This document shows, one piece after another, positions 16,491 through 25,846 of a stretch of 64,000 bases of DNA. The number at the start of each line of letters is the position of its first letter. Within the stretch, counting starts at the first letter, position 1. Source of the stretch: Marininema halotolerans (GTDB lineage: Bacteria > Bacillota > Bacilli > Thermoactinomycetales > DSM-45169); contig NZ_FPAA01000005.1 of assembly GCF_900116235.1 (NCBI RefSeq), positions 1 through 64,000 on the forward strand. Reading direction: 5' to 3'. The notes under the pieces are model-generated. The model saw only the letters and a program-made list of their open reading frames with translations. It was not told where the DNA came from and did no database searches. The translations under genes were made by a program, and so were the position numbers.

Positions 16491-17324
16491 TTGGATGAAA
16501 GGATGAGCCTTTTGTATATTGAATGGTCCCATGTGAATAAACGGTTTCAAGATTCCGCTATGGATCCTAGCCACCGACCCTATCGCATGGATTCCCGTCT
16601 TGGGCTCCTCGATTTCACTACGACGGTAAGAAATGGCATCACGGCTGTTCTCGGTCCACAGGGTTCGGGTAAAACTACGCTGTTACGGATGACAGCCGGT
16701 GCACTGGTGCCCGATGACGGTCGGATTACTTATCATATTGGACAAAAGGAAGTCCGTGTATGGTCTCGGAGCGTTGCAGCGATGGGAACGGAATCCTCTG
16801 CAGCTACTTTGCGAAAACGGATTGGCTATGTTCCTAGTAAAAAGCGCTCCCGCCGGGAATGGACATTAGAAGAGTCTCTGTATGATATTGCTGAAGCTTG
16901 TGGTCACCCTCGTCCCAAAGTAAAGGTGTCCAAGCTGATGGCTAAATGGGGTTTGGCAGCTCACCGGAATCAATTGGTCAAAGATCTCCCTGAAGGGGTC
17001 TCAGCTCGGTATATTGTCTCTCAGAGTTTGATTGCGGATCCACCCATTTGGTTGTTGGATGAACCCACAGTCGGATTGGATGAACTGGGGTTAACGCTCC
17101 TCAATGCAGAAATTGCAGAGCGCCGCCATAAAGGGATTATATTAATTGCTACAAGCAACCTGTCCTTTGCTGAAGTCGCTGACTATCTTCTCCTGATGGA
17201 GGGAGGAGCCTGTCGTCGGTTAGGACAGCGAAGGTTATTGACAGCAGGTGTTCCTGATGGAAAGGTTTCTTCATGGTACAATTCCATGCAAACCTTTGCT
17301 CAGGTACGTACACGGTTAAAATAA
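16491..17324 (+). CDS. ABC-type ATP-binding protein with a degenerate signature
   Basis: This 277-aa protein has Walker A GPQGSGKTT and Walker B PIWLLDEPTVGLD. The C-loop, normally LSGGQ, reads LPEGVSARY, so ATP-driven dimer closure may be altered. The N-terminus has an insert (residues about 15-35) before the first strand. No permease lies beside it; the next gene is a TauE-type exporter on the same strand. TTG 16491 is preferred because AGGTGG is correctly spaced; GTG 16482 has no site. Function beyond an ABC ATPase is unknown. Confidence 0.75.
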   Translation: MDERMSLLYIEWSHVNKRFQDSAMDPSHRPYRMDSRLGLLDFTTTVRNGITAVLGPQGSGKTTLLRMTAGALVPDDGRITYHIGQKEVRVWSRSVAAMGTESSAATLRKRIGYVPSKKRSRREWTLEESLYDIAEACGHPRPKVKVSKLMAKWGLAAHRNQLVKDLPEGVSARYIVSQSLIADPPIWLLDEPTVGLDELGLTLLNAEIAERRHKGIILIATSNLSFAEVADYLLLMEGGACRRLGQRRLLTAGVPDGKVSSWYNSMQTFAQVRTRLK

Positions 17325-17345
17325 GCTTATGAGACGGTATGTAAG

Positions 17346-17373
17346 CGCCCTATCTATATAGGGTGTTTTTTTG
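17346..17373 (+). terminator. Terminator after the ABC ATPase gene
   Basis: GCCCTAT with ATAGGGT is followed by TTTTTTT. Confidence 0.8.
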
Positions 17374-17503
17374 TGCCATTTTTTTTGCACAAAGAGGTAC
17401 CTGAATCCACTGTGCGGCATACATTGGATCAGCGCTAAAGTCGACGGATATGATCAGCATTCCGTTAAATGGATTGGGTTAGGGGAGAGGGAGGAGAGTT
17501 TGC

Positions 17504-18424
17504 ATGCGAAAGTTGCTGGTGCTTGCTTTAATCGGCTTGGCGGCACAACTTGTGGATGGTTCCTTAGGGATGGCTTATGGAGTAACCTCTACTTCATTAT
17601 TGCTAGCTTATGGAATTGCACCAGCGGTTGCCTCAGCTTCGGTGCATATTGCGGAACTGGTTACCACTGCTGCCTCTGGTTATTCACATTGGCGCTTTGG
17701 AAATGTGGACAAAAGCATTGTTCGGGGACTCATTCTACCGGGATCGATTGGTGCCTTTGGCGGAGCCTGTTTCTTAAGTAGCTTATCTTCGAGTGCGGTA
17801 AGGCCGTATATTGCTGCCTTTTTATTTTTGTTGGGGTTGTATGTTTTTGTCCGTTTTTTGTTTATAAGGCCCCAGAAGAACACTCAGAAAGCCAAGTCAC
17901 CAAGACGTCGCTTTCTCATTCCTCTCGGTGTCATTGCAGGGTTTGCTGATGCCACAGGTGGAGGGGGATGGGGGCCCTTGACGACCCCTACGTTATTGGC
18001 AAGAAAAGGAGCCCAACCGAGAACGGTAGTCGGCTCTGTCGATACAAGTGAATTTGCCATTGCGCTAGCTGCCTCCTTGGGATTTTTAATTTCCCTCGGG
18101 TGGAGCCAAGTGAGTTGGACGTGGGTGATTGCATTGATGGCTGGGGGAGTGATTGCTGCACCGATTGCAGCATGGCTAGTGAAGATTATTCCAGCCTCGT
18201 TACTGGGTGTATTAGTTGGGGGATTAATTTTAGTTACAAATGCAAAAACCTTGATGAGTAGCTTTGATTTGACGACGCCCATTGGAGAAGGAATCGTCTA
18301 TACTGGATTGATTGCCATGTGGGCAGTCGGTATTACCTTTATCTTATGGAAGCTATTACGAGAGCGTAACAGCGGCGCTGGTGGAAATGAGGCAGTGAGT
18401 ATGCATAAGAAGTCCGATCAATAA
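17504..18424 (+). CDS. TauE/SafE-family sulfite or organic-anion exporter
   Basis: This 306-aa membrane protein has about 8 segments. Its two TauE half-repeats are marked by GLAAQLVDGSLGMAYGVTST (residues about 10-30) and the matching GVIAGFADATGGGGWGPLTT (about 145-165). Family members export sulfite, sulfoacetate or related anions, and the substrate here is not evident. GGGAGGAG lies 7 bases before the ATG. It is followed by a terminator shared with the converging VOC-acnA unit. Confidence 0.88.
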   Translation: MRKLLVLALIGLAAQLVDGSLGMAYGVTSTSLLLAYGIAPAVASASVHIAELVTTAASGYSHWRFGNVDKSIVRGLILPGSIGAFGGACFLSSLSSSAVRPYIAAFLFLLGLYVFVRFLFIRPQKNTQKAKSPRRRFLIPLGVIAGFADATGGGGWGPLTTPTLLARKGAQPRTVVGSVDTSEFAIALAASLGFLISLGWSQVSWTWVIALMAGGVIAAPIAAWLVKIIPASLLGVLVGGLILVTNAKTLMSSFDLTTPIGEGIVYTGLIAMWAVGITFILWKLLRERNSGAGGNEAVSMHKKSDQ

Positions 18425-18426
18425 TA

Positions 18427-18463
18427 AAAACCCCCTTCGCAACGATGTTGCAAAGGGGGTTTT
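18427..18463. terminator. Bidirectional terminator
   Basis: AAAACCCCCTT pairs with AAGGGGGTTTT across a GCAAC/GTTGC inner stem between converging genes. Confidence 0.9.
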
Positions 18464-18464
18464 A

Positions 18465-18833
18465 CTATTGCCGTTCAATCAATTCCAAGCGATTACCAAA
18501 GGGGTCACGCAGTTCAAAGCGATTATACCCTGGAATGGGGATGGAATCGAGAATGACTGCGCCTTCCTGTTCAAGGCGTGTTCTCCAGCGGTCGATATTT
18601 TCCACTTCGTACGCGAGATGCGCTTTCGTCTGGTGACGAGTTACCCCATCTTCGGTACCGATATGGATCTCACTATCGCCGAGGTGAAGCCAGAAACCGC
18701 CGCGCCCAGCAAGAGAATCGGGTTTAGGAAGCTCAGATAGGCCGAGCACTTCACAATAAAAGCGGCGAGCTTCTTCTTCAGCGCCCTTTGGAACGGTAAT
18801 TTGAGCATGATGAAGGCGTAAAGGCTTCATCAT
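18465..18833 (-). CDS. VOC-superfamily protein
   Basis: The protein of 122 aa has LHHAQITVPKGAEEEARRFY at the start and YNRFELRDPFGNRLELIE at the end, the typical paired VOC modules with candidate metal ligands His near the N-terminus and the final Glu. Its ATG abuts the acnA stop, so it is probably co-transcribed and translationally coupled with aconitase. The reaction is unknown. Confidence 0.85.
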   Translation of the reverse strand: MMKPLRLHHAQITVPKGAEEEARRFYCEVLGLSELPKPDSLAGRGGFWLHLGDSEIHIGTEDGVTRHQTKAHLAYEVENIDRWRTRLEQEGAVILDSIPIPGYNRFELRDPFGNRLELIERQ

Positions 18834-21545
18834 TTACGCATTGACTTCTTCTTTGAGAATTTGACGCAATACTGTTTGCAGGATACCACCATTTTTATAA
18901 TAGTGAACGTCGACTTGGCTATCCAAGCGGACAATCGCGTCAAATTCGACTTTGGAACCATCGTTTTTGGTAGCGGTGACTTGAACTTTATCGAAGGGTT
19001 GAACGTCATTGGAAATCCCTGTGATATCGAAGGTTTCTTCGCCGGTCAAACCGAAGGACTTCCAGCTTTGCCCATCTTCGAATTGCAAAGGAAGTACACC
19101 CATACCTACCAAGTTGGAGCGATGAATCCGCTCGAAGGATTCAGCGATAACAGCCTTTACTCCGAGAAGGTTGGTTCCTTTAGCTGCCCAGTCACGAGAA
19201 GAACCAGTACCATATTCCTTACCAGCGAGAACAACCAAAGGAATGTTCTCTTCTTTGTATTTCATTGCCGCATCGTAGATGGCCATGGTTTCACCTGACG
19301 GGATATGCTTGGTGAAGCCACCTTCTACACCCGAGAGCATCTGGTTACGGATCCGGATGTTCGCAAAGGTTCCACGGGTCATGACACGGTCGTTCCCACG
19401 ACGAGAGCCATAGGAGTTGAAATCACGAGGCTGGACACCGTTTTCCTTTAGGAATTTGCCTGCAGGGCTACTAGGAGCGATGGAACCAGCTGGGGAGATG
19501 TGATCCGTGGTGACCGAATCAGCCAGCAATGCCATTACACGAGCCCCTTTGATTTCTTCGACTGGATCGAGATCAGCAGACAAGTCTACAAAGAAAGGAG
19601 GCTCTTGGATGTAGGTGGAATTGTCATCCCATCCATATAGATCCCCTTTCGGGAATTCAATTTGGTTCCAGCGTTCGTTGGCATCAAATACTTGCCCATA
19701 TTGTTCACGGAATTGATCCGCGTTCATCGAAGCTGCCACCGTTTGCTTAACCTCTTCGTTGCTTGGCCAAATGTCTTTGAAGAAGACCGGGTTACCATCG
19801 TGATCATGACCAATTGGATCTTTTTCAAAGTCAATATTGACTGTACCCGCAAGAGCGTATGCCACAACAAGCGGTGGTGAAGCAAGATAGTTTGCTTTTA
19901 CATCCGGGTGAATGCGGCCTTCAAAGTTCCGGTTACCCGAGAGAACAGAGGCAACGGTTAGCCCTTCATCATTAATTGCCTGGGAAATCTCTTCGGGTAG
20001 GGGTCCACTGTTACCGATACAAGTGGCACAACCATAGCCAGCCAGAGTAAAACCAAGTTTAGCAAGGGAGTCCATCATCCCTGATTTGTTCAAGTACTCG
20101 GTAACTACTTTGGAACCAGGAGTTAAACTGGTTTTTACATAGGGTTTTACTGTGAGCCCTTTTTGTACCGCTTTATGAGCGACCAATGCAGCTCCTAGCA
20201 TCACACTCGGGTTAGAGGTATTGGTACAAGAAGTGATCGCCGCGATGACGACGGATCCGTTATCAAGCTCGAAGGATTTGCCGTCCATTTCTACTTGGGC
20301 TTTTTTGCTTGGGTTGGTTTCACCGAATCCACCCTCTTCGAGAGGTTTGGACAGGGTATCTACCCAGGTTTTTTTCATGTCAGTCAATTCGATCCGGTCT
20401 TGAGGACGACGCGGACCTGCAAGGCTCGGTTTTACATCGGCAAGATCCAGTTCGATGGTATCAGTAAATACAGGATCTTGGAGATCGTCCGTCCGGAACA
20501 TTCCTTGAGCTACATAGTATTCTTTGACTAGATCAATCAAAGCTTCATCGCGCCCAGTATTCCGCAGGTAGTTGAGGGACTCTTCATCAACTGGGAAGAA
20601 GCCCATCGTTGCCCCATATTCAGGAGCCATATTGGCCACGGTGGCCCGATCGGCCAGGCTGATATTGGAAAGACCTGATCCGTAGAACTCGACAAATTTA
20701 CCAACAACGCCTTTTTTACGGAGCATTTCTGTAACGGTGAGCGCCAAGTCCGTTGCTGTCGCCCCTTCAGAAAGTTGACCGGTCAGCTTAAAGCCGATTA
20801 CTTCAGGAGTCAGGAAGTAGAGAGGCTGTCCAAGCATTCCGGCTTCCGCTTCAATACCACCAACACCCCAACCCGTAACACCAAGACCGTTAATCATGGT
20901 GGTGTGGGAATCGGTTCCAACGAGAGAATCTGGGAAAACTTGGGTTTCGCCGTCAACTTCACGGGTTTGTGCAACTTTTGCTAAGTATTCCAAGTTCACC
21001 TGGTGAACGATCCCGGTTGCGGGAGGTACTGCTTGGAAATTGTCGAAAGCTTCCTTAGCCCAACGGAGGAGGCGATAGCGTTCTTCATTCCGTTCAAATT
21101 CCAGGTTCATGTTGTATTCAAGGGAATCTTCCGTACCAAATTTATCAACCATGACGGAGTGGTCAATGACCAAGTCAACTGGAATAAGTGGGTTGATCCG
21201 TTTGGGGTCGCCACCTACGCGATCCATTGCGGAACGGAGTGCTGCCAAGTCCACTACAGCAGGTACTCCCGTAAAGTCTTGCAATACAATCCGAGCAGGT
21301 TTAAATGCAACTTCATTTTTGGTAGGTTTGTCTGCCCAATTTGCTAGTTGTTCAACGTGTTCCTTTGTGACGGCTACCCCGTCATGTTGGCGAACAGCGG
21401 CTTCCAATAGGACTTTAATGGAGAACGGAAGGCGGGATACATTGCCGACACCTTGTTCTTGAAGACCTGCCAGACGGAAATAGGTATACTCTTTACCGCC
21501 GGTAGTCAGTTTGCTCTTCACGCCGAAGAGATCTTTGTTAGACAT
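18834..21545 (-). CDS. acnA: Aconitate hydratase AcnA
   Basis: This 903-aa monomeric aconitase interconverts citrate and isocitrate in the TCA cycle. The cluster-binding cysteines are in SCTNTSNP and [11 protein letters not shown]; the swivel domain near the C-terminus has [10 protein letters not shown]. Length is standard for AcnA/IRP-type enzymes, which can also bind RNA when the cluster is lost (family knowledge). A -10 box TATAAT is visible about 95 bases upstream on the minus strand (plus-strand ATTATA near 21632-21637) with a weak -35. No CcpC box was identified. Confidence 0.98.
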   Translation of the reverse strand: MSNKDLFGVKSKLTTGGKEYTYFRLAGLQEQGVGNVSRLPFSIKVLLEAAVRQHDGVAVTKEHVEQLANWADKPTKNEVAFKPARIVLQDFTGVPAVVDLAALRSAMDRVGGDPKRINPLIPVDLVIDHSVMVDKFGTEDSLEYNMNLEFERNEERYRLLRWAKEAFDNFQAVPPATGIVHQVNLEYLAKVAQTREVDGETQVFPDSLVGTDSHTTMINGLGVTGWGVGGIEAEAGMLGQPLYFLTPEVIGFKLTGQLSEGATATDLALTVTEMLRKKGVVGKFVEFYGSGLSNISLADRATVANMAPEYGATMGFFPVDEESLNYLRNTGRDEALIDLVKEYYVAQGMFRTDDLQDPVFTDTIELDLADVKPSLAGPRRPQDRIELTDMKKTWVDTLSKPLEEGGFGETNPSKKAQVEMDGKSFELDNGSVVIAAITSCTNTSNPSVMLGAALVAHKAVQKGLTVKPYVKTSLTPGSKVVTEYLNKSGMMDSLAKLGFTLAGYGCATCIGNSGPLPEEISQAINDEGLTVASVLSGNRNFEGRIHPDVKANYLASPPLVVAYALAGTVNIDFEKDPIGHDHDGNPVFFKDIWPSNEEVKQTVAASMNADQFREQYGQVFDANERWNQIEFPKGDLYGWDDNSTYIQEPPFFVDLSADLDPVEEIKGARVMALLADSVTTDHISPAGSIAPSSPAGKFLKENGVQPRDFNSYGSRRGNDRVMTRGTFANIRIRNQMLSGVEGGFTKHIPSGETMAIYDAAMKYKEENIPLVVLAGKEYGTGSSRDWAAKGTNLLGVKAVIAESFERIHRSNLVGMGVLPLQFEDGQSWKSFGLTGEETFDITGISNDVQPFDKVQVTATKNDGSKVEFDAIVRLDSQVDVHYYKNGGILQTVLRQILKEEVNA

Positions 21546-21772
21546 ACGAAAACCTCCTTCTAGTGTTGAGGATGTGCGTGTTTACGCGTTTTGGTTTCAT
21601 CTGTTGAAACGTAGTTTTGAAATTCCGGTACTATTATACAATGTTACGCCACCCTTTGTATACCCTGAATTGGTACTTCTGTTGCCCTTTTTTACAAGAT
21701 CAATTAGGATGAAAAATAAACAGAATTCATAGGCAGATTCTCTCTCTGCCGTCAAAAAGGGGGAGAACTTGC

Positions 21773-21822
21773 TTGCGTTCCAACTCTCCCCTTTCTATAA
21801 TGGTAAATGAAAATCATTTTCA
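21773..21822 (+). promoter_or_regulatory. Promoter with Fur-type box upstream of the IclR gene
   Basis: TTGCGT (21773-21778), 17 bases, TATAAT (21796-21801). Just downstream lies the perfect palindrome TGAAAAT-C-ATTTTCA (21808-21822), 13 of 15 like the 7-1-7 Fur core, covering the likely transcription start. PerR is an alternative binder. Confidence 0.6.
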
Positions 21823-21849
21823 CTCTATGCAATGGAAGGAGGTACCGCT

Positions 21850-22593
21850 TTGGAAGGAAAAAAGACGGTTCGTGCTGCTGAGCGAGCCTTGGATATCTTG
21901 CTCTGTTTTACACGCCAACCGACACTCTCCTTAACAGAGATTTCTCGCATGACCGAATTAAACAAAAGCACTGTCTACCGGTTATTGGCTACCTGTGAGG
22001 AGAAAGGATTTCTCATTCGTGACCCTGATACCGACAAATATCGCCTCGGTTTTCGTGTATGGGAATTGTCTGCCAACCTTTCTCGTACAGATGATATGGC
22101 GGTCCTCTTCCTGCAGGAGATGGAGCGCCTCCGTGATGGAATTGATGAAACCGTTAGTTTATATGTTCGAGATGGATTTGAACGCGTACGTGTACAGGCA
22201 GTAGAAAGCCTTCAAGCGATTCGTAGAGTGGCTCCGATCGGAAGTCGGATGCCCCTTGCTGTTGGCGCCTCCAGTAAAGTATTGGCCGCATTTGCTCCTC
22301 CTTCCGAGCAAGCGTTGATACTGGGTGACCCTACCTGGCCAGAGTCAGTAGATCAGGTATCTTATCTTACCCAATTACAGGAAATAAAAAAACTTGGGTA
22401 TGCAACAAGTATTGAAGAACGAGAGGCAGGGACGAGTGCAGTTGCCGTTCCGGTAAGAAATGCTGACCAAGAAGTTGTTGCTGCCCTTGCTATTTCCGGT
22501 CCAGTGGGTCGCTTAACCATGGAACGAATGATTGAAGTGGTTCCCCCAGCCCTTGAAGCGGCGGATCGCATGGGGAAAATGTTAAAAAAATGA
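21850..22593 (+). CDS. IclR-family transcriptional regulator
   Basis: This 247-aa protein has the N-terminal winged helix (AAERALDILLCFTRQPTLSL, EISRMTELNKSTVYRLLATC) and the C-terminal ligand-binding domain with SKVLAAFAPP and YATSIEEREAGTSAVAVPV. IclR proteins respond to small organic acids and control catabolic genes; the target is unknown and msrB follows. TTG 21850 is chosen because GGAAGGAGGT lies 6 bases before it; the in-frame ATG 18 bases upstream overlaps that site. Confidence 0.9.
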   Translation: MEGKKTVRAAERALDILLCFTRQPTLSLTEISRMTELNKSTVYRLLATCEEKGFLIRDPDTDKYRLGFRVWELSANLSRTDDMAVLFLQEMERLRDGIDETVSLYVRDGFERVRVQAVESLQAIRRVAPIGSRMPLAVGASSKVLAAFAPPSEQALILGDPTWPESVDQVSYLTQLQEIKKLGYATSIEEREAGTSAVAVPVRNADQEVVAALAISGPVGRLTMERMIEVVPPALEAADRMGKMLKK

Positions 22594-22654
22594 TCTTTTA
22601 ATCATAAAAATTCAGGGAAGAACATGAGAAGAACGTGGAACAGGAGGGAATCCC

Positions 22655-23110
22655 ATGGCCAATCGTAAGCCGAGTGATGAGGAGCTGAAAAAAAAGCTAA
22701 CTCCCATGCAGTATGATGTTACCCAGAAGGATGCTACAGAGCCTCCCTTCCGTAATGAATTTTGGGATCATAAAGAAGAGGGAATTTATGTGGATATTGT
22801 TTCAGGAGAGCCGTTGTTTAGTTCTCAGGATCAATATGATGCGGGTTGTGGATGGCCAAGCTTTACCCAGCCGATTCAGAAGGAAGAAATTCAAGAGCGG
22901 GAAGACCGAAAGTTTGGGATGATTCGCACAGAGGTGCGGAGTAAAACCGCGGATTCACACTTGGGTCATGTCTTTGATGATGGTCCGGGTCCAGAAGGCC
23001 TGCGCTACTGTATTAACTCGGCGGCGTTGCGTTTTATCCCGAAGAGTGAGCTTAAAAAAGAGGGATACGAGGAGTATCAAAAATTATTTGATACACAGGT
23101 AAAGGATTAA
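22655..23110 (+). CDS. msrB: Peptide-methionine (R)-S-oxide reductase MsrB
   Basis: The protein of 151 aa repairs R-methionine sulfoxide in proteins. It has the GCGWPSF segment, [13 protein letters not shown], and the catalytic cysteine in [11 protein letters not shown]. The two zinc-binding CxxC pairs of many MsrB enzymes are absent, as in the Bacillus type. No msrA is adjacent. CAGGAGGG precedes the ATG and a strong terminator follows. Confidence 0.96.
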   Translation: MANRKPSDEELKKKLTPMQYDVTQKDATEPPFRNEFWDHKEEGIYVDIVSGEPLFSSQDQYDAGCGWPSFTQPIQKEEIQEREDRKFGMIRTEVRSKTADSHLGHVFDDGPGPEGLRYCINSAALRFIPKSELKKEGYEEYQKLFDTQVKD

Positions 23111-23121
23111 TGCTTTAATTT

Positions 23122-23167
23122 ACACCACAAAAAGTCGTCTCCCATGGGTGACGACTTTTTGTGGTGT
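23122..23167 (+). terminator. Terminator after msrB
   Basis: An 18-bp stem beginning ACACCACAAAAAGTCGTC pairs perfectly with the segment ending at 23167. Confidence 0.85.
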
Positions 23168-23252
23168 GTCACTCTTCTTCAAAGGGGTAAAGGGGCTACC
23201 TGGTGCGAATGAAAGGGTACCTGGGGAAGAGATCCAACACGTATCAAAGGAA

Positions 23253-23843
23253 TTATGGGGAAGGAGGACGGTGATTTTTTGTATGTAGGGATAAGGCACC
23301 CGTTAGAAAACTCTCAATGGCAACTTCGATGCTATGATCAACGTCAAGAGGAAGGGTGAATCCTTTGTGTTGTTCGAGGGAAGCAAATCCATGAAGTAAG
23401 CTGCGAAGGCCACGCGTAATGTGTACAGCCGTGTTACTTTCGATATTAAGTGGTTGGAGCAGTTGAAGGACATGGATTACCGTTGTGAAACCTAATTCTT
23501 GTATTTGGGGATGTTGTGGGTTGGGTGCATGGGTGGTCGCTTCATAAAGGCCAGGGTGGTTACGAACGAAGGAGAGATATGCCTTTCCGAAGGTCATAAT
23601 TGCTGGGACACCTGATTGTCCATCGGTTGCGTGAATCAGGACTTCGTAAATCTGTTGAAATCCATAGATAGCAAGTTTCATACGTAAATCAGTCAGTCCC
23701 TCGATGTGATTATAGAGAGAAGGGGCACGAATGCCCAATTTTTCAGCGAGAGAAGTCAGCGTGACGGCTTCAAGCCCATTTTGGTCTGCAAGATCAGCCG
23801 TTACTTGTAGCAAATGGTTGATCTCCAGTCTGGTTCGAGCCAT
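23253..23843 (-). CDS. TetR/AcrR-family regulator
   Basis: The 196-aa protein has an N-terminal HTH (TLTSLAEKLGIRAPSLYNHI, residues about 27-46) and a helical C-terminal domain of the WHG type (FRNHPGLYEATTH-like segment). It lies 14 bases after the metallo-hydrolase gene in the same operon with an AAGGAGG site. The likely operator is the AACTAA-N5-TTAGTT motif present twice in the 65-bp inverted repeat upstream of the operon, giving autoregulation. Confidence 0.88.
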   Translation of the reverse strand: MARTRLEINHLLQVTADLADQNGLEAVTLTSLAEKLGIRAPSLYNHIEGLTDLRMKLAIYGFQQIYEVLIHATDGQSGVPAIMTFGKAYLSFVRNHPGLYEATTHAPNPQHPQIQELGFTTVIHVLQLLQPLNIESNTAVHITRGLRSLLHGFASLEQHKGFTLPLDVDHSIEVAIESFLTGALSLHTKNHRPPSP

Positions 23844-23857
23844 GGGTTCCTCCTTGG

Positions 23858-24574
23858 TTAATGGGTTGGTGAAATACGAGAGGTCGCAAAGCTTATCGCA
23901 AGGTCAATGGCGTCTAAGGGCTTTTTTAACATTTGCCCATGTCCACAGGCGAGAAGTGAGGGTGTACAATCCCGAATGTGACGGGCGCTTTCCACTGCTT
24001 TCTCATGATTCCAAGTGGCAAAGGCGGGAAATGGGAAGAAGGGCCGAAGTGTCCCTGCAACAGCGATTCCCCCTCGGGTTTGTATGGCATCTCCCACGAT
24101 CATGGCATCATTCCTTGTATCAATAAAGGACATGGATCCGGGAGTGTGCCCAGGTGTTTCGATGGCAAGAAGGGAACCAATTCGTATCCCTTCATGGAGA
24201 AAATGATCGGGGCGTGTTTTTAGTTTCGACGAAAACCCTCCTCGGATTGGAGTTTGGGGTTCATCGTCGTCCAAGGTGTGATCGCCATTCATCAGTCGAG
24301 CTTCTCGATGCGATACATAGATAGGAACCGTCGGTAAAGCTTCTTTCAAAGAATCAAGAGCACCGACATGGTCAGAGTGTGAGTGAGTTAGACAGATGCG
24401 GAGGATGGGTTTTCCGATCTGTTTTGCAGCTTGAAGAATGGGTTTTGCACTGAAAGGTAGGGCGGTATCAATGAGTGTAAGGCCATCCTCTTCTTCAACA
24501 AGATAACAATTGACAGGAAATAAGTTCGGGAAGAAAGTTAATTGATTAACAAACCATTCTCGTTGTATTCGCAC
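23858..24574 (-). CDS. MBL-fold metallo-hydrolase
   Basis: This 238-aa protein has the metal-binding HSHSDHVGAL motif, ETPGHTPGSM and a later GHGQ histidine, as in glyoxalase II/lactonase-like hydrolases. GTG 24574 has GGAGGGG 5 bases upstream. It heads an operon with a TetR regulator and sits directly behind the 65-bp inverted repeat, so its expression is probably inducible. The substrate is unknown; thioester or lactone hydrolysis would fit. Confidence 0.85.
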   Translation of the reverse strand: MRIQREWFVNQLTFFPNLFPVNCYLVEEEDGLTLIDTALPFSAKPILQAAKQIGKPILRICLTHSHSDHVGALDSLKEALPTVPIYVSHREARLMNGDHTLDDDEPQTPIRGGFSSKLKTRPDHFLHEGIRIGSLLAIETPGHTPGSMSFIDTRNDAMIVGDAIQTRGGIAVAGTLRPFFPFPAFATWNHEKAVESARHIRDCTPSLLACGHGQMLKKPLDAIDLAISFATSRISPTH

Positions 24575-24587
24575 GGTATCCCCTCCA

Positions 24588-24652
24588 TTTTGTTGCGAAA
24601 ACTAACAGGATTAGTTTTATTAAAACTAATCCTGTTAGTTTTCGCAACAAAA
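24588..24652 (-). promoter_or_regulatory. 65-bp inverted repeat with two TetR-type operators and a promoter
   Basis: Two perfect 32-base arms (24588-24619 and 24621-24652) meet at one unpaired base. Each arm contains the smaller palindrome AACTAA-N5-TTAGTT. On the minus strand TTGCGA, 17 bases, TTTAAT form a promoter inside the repeat, so bound regulator would block it. Confidence 0.75.
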
Positions 24653-24673
24653 AAAATAATCATAATTAAGTAA

Positions 24674-24692
24674 ACCGTTCCATTGGAACGGT
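24674..24692. terminator. Hairpin after the catalase-like gene
   Basis: ACCGTTCC-ATT-GGAACGGT is perfect but has only a short T run (TTTACTT on the minus strand). It may be a weak terminator or a TetR-type operator. Confidence 0.45.
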
Positions 24693-24708
24693 ATGTCCAT
24701 CATCAATA

Positions 24709-25722
24709 TTAAAAAAAATCTTGAGGGGTCGGTTCTGTCTGATCGCGTTGATCTCGTTCATGGCGAAAGCGCGAAATTCGTTGGTAGATTTCAGTCCGTG
24801 CGCGATTGAGGCCGCCGATGGGTTGGTGTTCTATCAGCGCATGGCCAGGAGAAAATGAAAATTCTTCAGCTAAGTTGTCCCGCTCAGTGGTACGAAAGGA
24901 CTGCTGTGGGATCGTTAGCGTTGCCACCTTGATAAAGGGAGACGATTCTTCACACCAATGAATGGCTGCATCCTCTACCGGCATGGTTTGAGGATCATTT
25001 GAGAATTGAATCATAAAGTCAAACCGGGCATCGGTTTTTGACAAGTGTCTCTCCATATTTTCTCGCAAATAGGTTTTAGTAAGGGTGTCAGGTAGTTGGC
25101 TTTGATAAGAAGAAGTGGGTCGTAGGGAGTATTTGACAACCTGATCCCTACCAAAAAGATAAGGGGTCGTACTCCAAAAACGGATGTCAAAGGGAGAGGA
25201 GTGGTTTTGTCGAGCGTGATTCAATTCCTGCACTTTAGTCAAATTTCCTTGAAAGATCATTCGCAACAAAAAAAGAAGAGGTGAATATTTCAACGTGTAA
25301 TAGATGGCATCGCGAAACAACTTCACAGTACCAAAGGGAATGGTCGGCGTTGAAAGTAAGACAAAATCTTGGGTAGTTGATTCATCGGATTGATATTTTT
25401 CACCATCGATCCCCATTAACTTAATAGCAAACCCTCGAATGTCTTTTTTATCGTCCGTTTGGACACGCCCACTTGCGTTGGAGATACGAACCCATACGGG
25501 GTAGGTTTGCCCAGGCTGAAAGATGCCTACTTGCAATTCAGGGGGGAGATCTTCTCGTATCGTAAACTGGCCTTGTAATAATCCAAGATGCTTAGGATGA
25601 GCATCTCTAAGGGTATGTCCTACTGGGTATTTTGCGATCTGTTTTTTTAATAACGTGTCCATTTCATTGATATACTGCGTTTCCTTTTTATCCACTTTTT
25701 CAAATCGAGTGATTCGGGTCAT
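24709..25722 (-). CDS. Catalase-like heme-domain protein
   Basis: The 337-aa protein has the core of the catalase superfamily in the short, catalase-related subgroup. Visible elements are RDAHPKHLGLLQGQFTI (distal histidine region), RISNASGRVQTDDKKDIRGF and the later VVKYSLRP segment. It is much shorter than true catalases (about 480 aa or more) and lacks their C-terminal part, so peroxidase or lipid-peroxide activity is as likely as catalase. ATG 25722 is preferred, with GAGGGGG about 9 bases upstream; a longer in-frame start lacks a site. It is monocistronic. Confidence 0.8.
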   Translation of the reverse strand: MTRITRFEKVDKKETQYINEMDTLLKKQIAKYPVGHTLRDAHPKHLGLLQGQFTIREDLPPELQVGIFQPGQTYPVWVRISNASGRVQTDDKKDIRGFAIKLMGIDGEKYQSDESTTQDFVLLSTPTIPFGTVKLFRDAIYYTLKYSPLLFLLRMIFQGNLTKVQELNHARQNHSSPFDIRFWSTTPYLFGRDQVVKYSLRPTSSYQSQLPDTLTKTYLRENMERHLSKTDARFDFMIQFSNDPQTMPVEDAAIHWCEESSPFIKVATLTIPQQSFRTTERDNLAEEFSFSPGHALIEHQPIGGLNRARTEIYQRISRFRHERDQRDQTEPTPQDFF

Positions 25723-25797
25723 CGTGATGCACCCCCTCATTTTAATCTCCATGGTTACCGTATCCGATTTTTTGTTCGACTATCCATAAATAAAAAA

Positions 25798-25826
25798 GAT
25801 CAGACAGCGAAAATAGCCATCTGATC
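25798..25826 (-). terminator. Terminator after ptsG
   Basis: On the minus strand GATCAGA pairs with TCTGATC and is followed by TTTTTT. Confidence 0.85.
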
Positions 25827-25846
25827 CGAGGGGAAACAATCAGGGT

